Below, in pieces: positions 61,501-64,000 of a stretch of 64,000 nt of DNA. Location: NCBI GenBank assembly GCA_963809385.1, contig CAWEJL010000002.1, positions 496,001 through 560,000 of the forward strand, given 5' to 3'. A program made the translations under genes and the position numbers. The stretch comes from JAKAIY01 sp963809385 (GTDB lineage Bacteria > Chloroflexota > Ktedonobacteria > Ktedonobacterales > JADMIN01). Under the pieces are notes generated by a model. The model was given only the letters and a program-made list of their open reading frames with translations. It was not told the origin of the DNA and did not search any database. Each line of letters starts with the position of its first letter. Within the stretch, counting starts at the first letter, position 1.

Positions 61501-62058
61501 CTAGGCCTCCGTCTCGCTGGCCGCGCCGGCCTCAGGTGTTTCGGATGTCTCGGTCTCGCCGCTTTCGGGCTCGCCTGCTGCGCCTGCTTCGCCTGCCTCG
61601 ACCGTCTCGCCTGTTTCGCCCGCCTCTTCAGCCGGGGCGGACTCGGCCGCCTCGCGGGCCTGGGCAGCCGCAACTTCAGCGGCGGCGGCGCGCGCGGCGG
61701 CATCGGCCTGCTGCTGCGCCAACTCAGCGTCGCGCTCGATGTCGCGCTGGCGCTGTTGCGCCACGACGCGCGAATCGCGCAGCTTGAGCAGGTGGCGAAT
61801 GATATCCTCATTCACCCGCAGGTCACGCTCGATCTCCGCCACGGACTGTGGCTCCAGGATGAGATCGTAGAAGATATACAGGCCGTCGCGATGATGCTCG
61901 ATGGGATAGGCGAGCCGGCGCCGTCCCCAAGCGTTCACGCGCACCACCTGGCCATTGTTCGCGCCGATGATCTGCGTGACGCGCTCGGCAACCGCGCGCG
62001 CCTGCTCATCACCGACTTCGGGGTTGATAATCACCCCAAGCTCATAGTCCCGCGCCAT
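61501..62058 (-). CDS. rpsF: 30S ribosomal protein S6 with long acidic C-terminal tail
   Basis: 185 residues from ATG 62058, with AGGAGGA upstream. Residues 1-95 are S6: RDYELGVIINPEVGDEQARA, VTQIIGANNGQVVRVNAWGR, RRLAYPIEHHRDGLYIFYDL and IERDLRVNEDIIRHLLK. The remaining 90 residues are a charged helix (QRQRDIERDAELAQQQADAA) and then a Glu/Ala/Gly/Thr-rich tail (EEAGETGETVEAGEAG, ESGETETSETPEAG). S6 is usually 95-135 residues. The acidic tail contrasts with the basic tail of its partner S18 in the same operon. Confidence 0.93.
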   Translation of the reverse strand: MARDYELGVIINPEVGDEQARAVAERVTQIIGANNGQVVRVNAWGRRRLAYPIEHHRDGLYIFYDLILEPQSVAEIERDLRVNEDIIRHLLKLRDSRVVAQQRQRDIERDAELAQQQADAAARAAAAEVAAAQAREAAESAPAEEAGETGETVEAGEAGAAGEPESGETETSETPEAGAASETEA

Positions 62059-62534
62059 GCGGAGTCCTCCTGTGGGTATGCTCCCGCTCGGCGCCGGATG
62101 TGTCCGCATTTCGCACACGCGGCAGAGCGGGGCAGGATAATGGGGGACGCGCGCACGCGCTCACCAGGAGCGCCAGCATTGAGAAGAGGCTTGCGAGGGG
62201 CAGGCCACAGGCGCCAGGAAAGCACGCGCGTCACGTCGCGGCGACGAGCGCGTACGATAGGGCGCCGTCGGAGGCCAGACAAGCCACCATCGCATTATAA
62301 CATCGCTCCCATTCGCCCGCAATCAGCGCGACATCCAGGTTCCCAGGCGAGCGTCATTGGTATGATGGCGCCCGTGCGTGTGGGAAACGGTGTGTCGCGA
62401 ATGCGGGTTGGCGGAAGTGACGAGCCGCGCTGGGTAGGTATTCCAGCGGCGTGTGGCAAAACCGGAAATCAGGCGCCAGGAGCGCGCCTATCGCGCCATA
62501 TCCGTCAAACGAACGGGCGCGTGTTCTCGCCGTA
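62059..62534. other. rpsF upstream region
   Basis: Should hold the rpsF operon promoter; reading leftwards, tatcct near 62135 is a weak -10. A possible leader stem (gtgtgc...gcggacac) lies near 62100-62115. An S6:S18-type autoregulatory leader is possible, but I cannot confirm it. No gene seen. Confidence 0.3.
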
Positions 62535-62726
62535 TCAGAGCCCGCTGTTGATTGTGTCGAAGATTCCCGCGATTTGCGGCGCCAAGAGCGCGAGAGCCGC
62601 CACGATGGCCAGCGCGACAAACAGGATAATCAGCACATACTCAACGAAGCTCTGGCCCCAGCTCCGGCGGCCTGATATAAGCTTTATGGCGCGCGTTCGC
62701 GAGTGGTCGCGCTGCTGCTCGAACAT
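62535..62726 (-). CDS. Flp-type pilin subunit
   Basis: 63 residues from ATG 62726, with aggat before it; longer upstream frame rejected. A basic leader (ending ISGRRSWGQS) precedes FVEYVLIILFVALAIVAALA LLAPQIAGIFDTINSGL, the Flp/Fap pilin pattern with Glu five residues after the cleavage-site Gly-like position and a GIFxTI end. Such subunits are processed by a prepilin peptidase and form Tad pili. No tad machinery genes are in the window. Confidence 0.75.
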   Translation of the reverse strand: MFEQQRDHSRTRAIKLISGRRSWGQSFVEYVLIILFVALAIVAALALLAPQIAGIFDTINSGL

Positions 62727-63099
62727 GGAGAATCCTCCGCATGGCGGCGCGCCGTCTCGCGCGTCCACCCTCCCGTACACCACCTCAACCCTCCCAACCC
62801 CGCTCAATCGTATCGCTTCATTGTATCGCTCAATCGCGCCACTCAATCTCGATCCGGCGCGCCGCCTAGAGATCAACGCCGTCGTGCCCGTTGGGACGCT
62901 CTCATCTACACTAACGGACGACGACGCCAGCCCGCACGGTGGCGCGCGTATTCCGCCCATATGGAGGACTGCTCGCTCGCATGGAGCGCCTATACCACTT
63001 TACGGCTGGTTGCGCTATCAGTATACTCGGTCTACGCGATAACGCCAGCGTCGCGCGGTAAGGCTCGCGCCGCCGCTCATCCCAAGGAACACACACTCC
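62727..63099. other. Divergent intergenic region with promoter candidate
   Basis: For the rightward gene, TTTACG (62999-63004), 17-bp spacer and TATACT (63022-63027) form a moderate promoter. Short direct repeats (gctcaatcg; gtatcgct) occur at 62806-62838. No gene seen. Confidence 0.4.
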
Positions 63100-64000
63100 A
63101 TGACCGCTGATCGAGACGCATTCACCGCAACCCCAGACCAGCCAGACCAGCCAGACCGGGTACAGCGCGCCGGCGCGACGCGCAAGCTCCCATCAGATGA
63201 AGAAGGCCTGCGCCTGCTCGCCGAGCTTGGCGTGGACCCTCATGCGCCGGTGGAGGCCGCGCCAGCGACGCCAGGGGAAGGTGATGGAGCCGCTTTGGAC
63301 GCTGACGAAGAACATCTGACACCGCTGGCGTTCATCCGCTACGCGCTGGGGAGGCATGACCGCACTCCTGACGCGTCGCGGCTCCCCGAAACACTGATCG
63401 CGACCTTCCAGCGGGCGGTGTTCGGCGATCTAGTGGCCGCTACTGGGGCGAGCCAGGCGCAGCAAATCCCGCCAGAAGTGGCGCGCGTCGCGCAAGGCAA
63501 GTCCGGAGAGCGAGAGGTGGCGCTGGTCAAACTGGGCATCGGCGCGCCTGCCGCCGTGACCGTCCTGGAGGAGCTGATCGCGCTAGGCGTCAAGCGGATT
63601 CTGGTCGTGGGAACGGGCGGCAGCTTGCAGCCTGCGCTGCCTATTGGCGCGCTCGCCATCCCAACCGGTGCGATCCGCGAGGATGGGACGTCATTCCACT
63701 ATGCGCCCGCTGGCGTGGAAGTGGCGCCAGACGCCGGTCTGGCGCGCGCGCTGGGCGAGGCGGTGACCGCGCTCGGCTCCCCCGTTACCTTCGGTCCAGT
63801 GTGGACGACCGACGCGCCCTACCGTGAGCTACGCTCGAAGGTCGCGGTCTACGGCGCGATGGGCGCGCTGGCGGTAGAGATGGAGGCGTCGGCGCTCTTC
63901 GCTCTGTCGGCCTTCAGGCAGACGCGGGTGGCGCTGCTGCTGGCGATCTCCGACGAGCTGTTCCATGAGTGGCGTCCCGGCTTCCACGCCGAAGAGCTGC
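63100..64000 (+). CDS. Nucleoside phosphorylase (PNP/UDP family), N-terminal part, runs off window
   Basis: 300 codons from ATG 63100, open to the window end. About 75 acidic, variable residues come first. The phosphorylase core follows: REVALVKLGIGAPAAVTVLE, GVKRILVVGTGGSLQPALPI, GAIREDGTSFHYAPAGVEV, TTDAPYRELRSK and the ribose-binding AVEMEASALFALSAF, then LLLAISDEL. It splits a nucleoside with phosphate into base and ribose-1-phosphate. The DEL near the end fits the base-binding Asp region. Uridine versus purine preference cannot be decided. Confidence 0.88.
   Translation, partial: MTADRDAFTATPDQPDQPDRVQRAGATRKLPSDEEGLRLLAELGVDPHAPVEAAPATPGEGDGAALDADEEHLTPLAFIRYALGRHDRTPDASRLPETLIATFQRAVFGDLVAATGASQAQQIPPEVARVAQGKSGEREVALVKLGIGAPAAVTVLEELIALGVKRILVVGTGGSLQPALPIGALAIPTGAIREDGTSFHYAPAGVEVAPDAGLARALGEAVTALGSPVTFGPVWTTDAPYRELRSKVAVYGAMGALAVEMEASALFALSAFRQTRVALLLAISDELFHEWRPGFHAEEL

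Overview
The window is a GC-rich bacterial chromosome segment. I read it as Chloroflexota (possibly Ktedonobacteria-like) from the gene mix: a Ser/Thr kinase with a zinc ribbon, many membrane proteins with Pro/Ala-rich tails, a Flp-type pilin, an S-box riboswitch and frequent GTG/TTG starts. This placement is inference; no rRNA is present. I saw no tRNA, rRNA or CRISPR array.

Layout. 1-4470 (minus) is a methyl-cycle operon, mtnA - PfkB kinase - ahcY - metK, preceded by a clear SAM-I riboswitch and intrinsic terminator. 4560-13980 holds a MITE-like repeat, rdgB, a DnaQ exonuclease fused to a DinG-type helicase whose ATPase motifs are gone, a WecA/MraY-type transferase, a Ser/Thr kinase and an S9 peptidase. 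14085-20291 is a tandem array of four paralogous polytopic membrane proteins (GT-C-like), one frameshifted, with signs of gene conversion. 20367-29503 (minus) has enoyl-CoA hydratase, a lipoprotein, a MetE-like core enzyme and a uracil-DNA glycosylase, then a coupled surface-glycan operon: Thr-repeat membrane protein, GT26 transferase, heptose kinase, heptose adenylyltransferase, murJ.

29504-38640 is a mobile-element-scarred stretch: IS200/IS605-like end relics, a universal stress protein, gpsA, a TPP enzyme, an SDR pseudogene split by a 496-bp inverted-repeat element with its own small ORF, a MarR/hydrolase pair, comEA and a complete IS5-family IS. 38747-43144 is housekeeping: RNase Y, PHP phosphoesterase, HIT protein, heme A synthase. 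43587-48640 looks like a defence locus: a GmrSD-type DUF262/DUF1524 protein whose last 49 bp are duplicated beyond a lower-GC TIR-domain cassette, as if the cassette had integrated at the gene's 3' end. 48735-58742 carries a formaldehyde-type dehydrogenase, small membrane proteins, a frameshifted E2-like acyltransferase, a NiCoT transporter, PadR, frameshifted recJ and hemW. 58884-62058 has a parvulin foldase and rpsF-ssb-rpsR, in which S6 has a long acidic tail and S18 a repeated Gly/Tyr/Arg tail. A Flp pilin and the start of a nucleoside phosphorylase close the window.

Several otherwise intact genes (GT-C copy 3, E2, recJ, TIR/TPR, Thr-repeat protein) are each broken by one small indel. Some of these may be assembly errors, so read-level checks come before any biological story about them.
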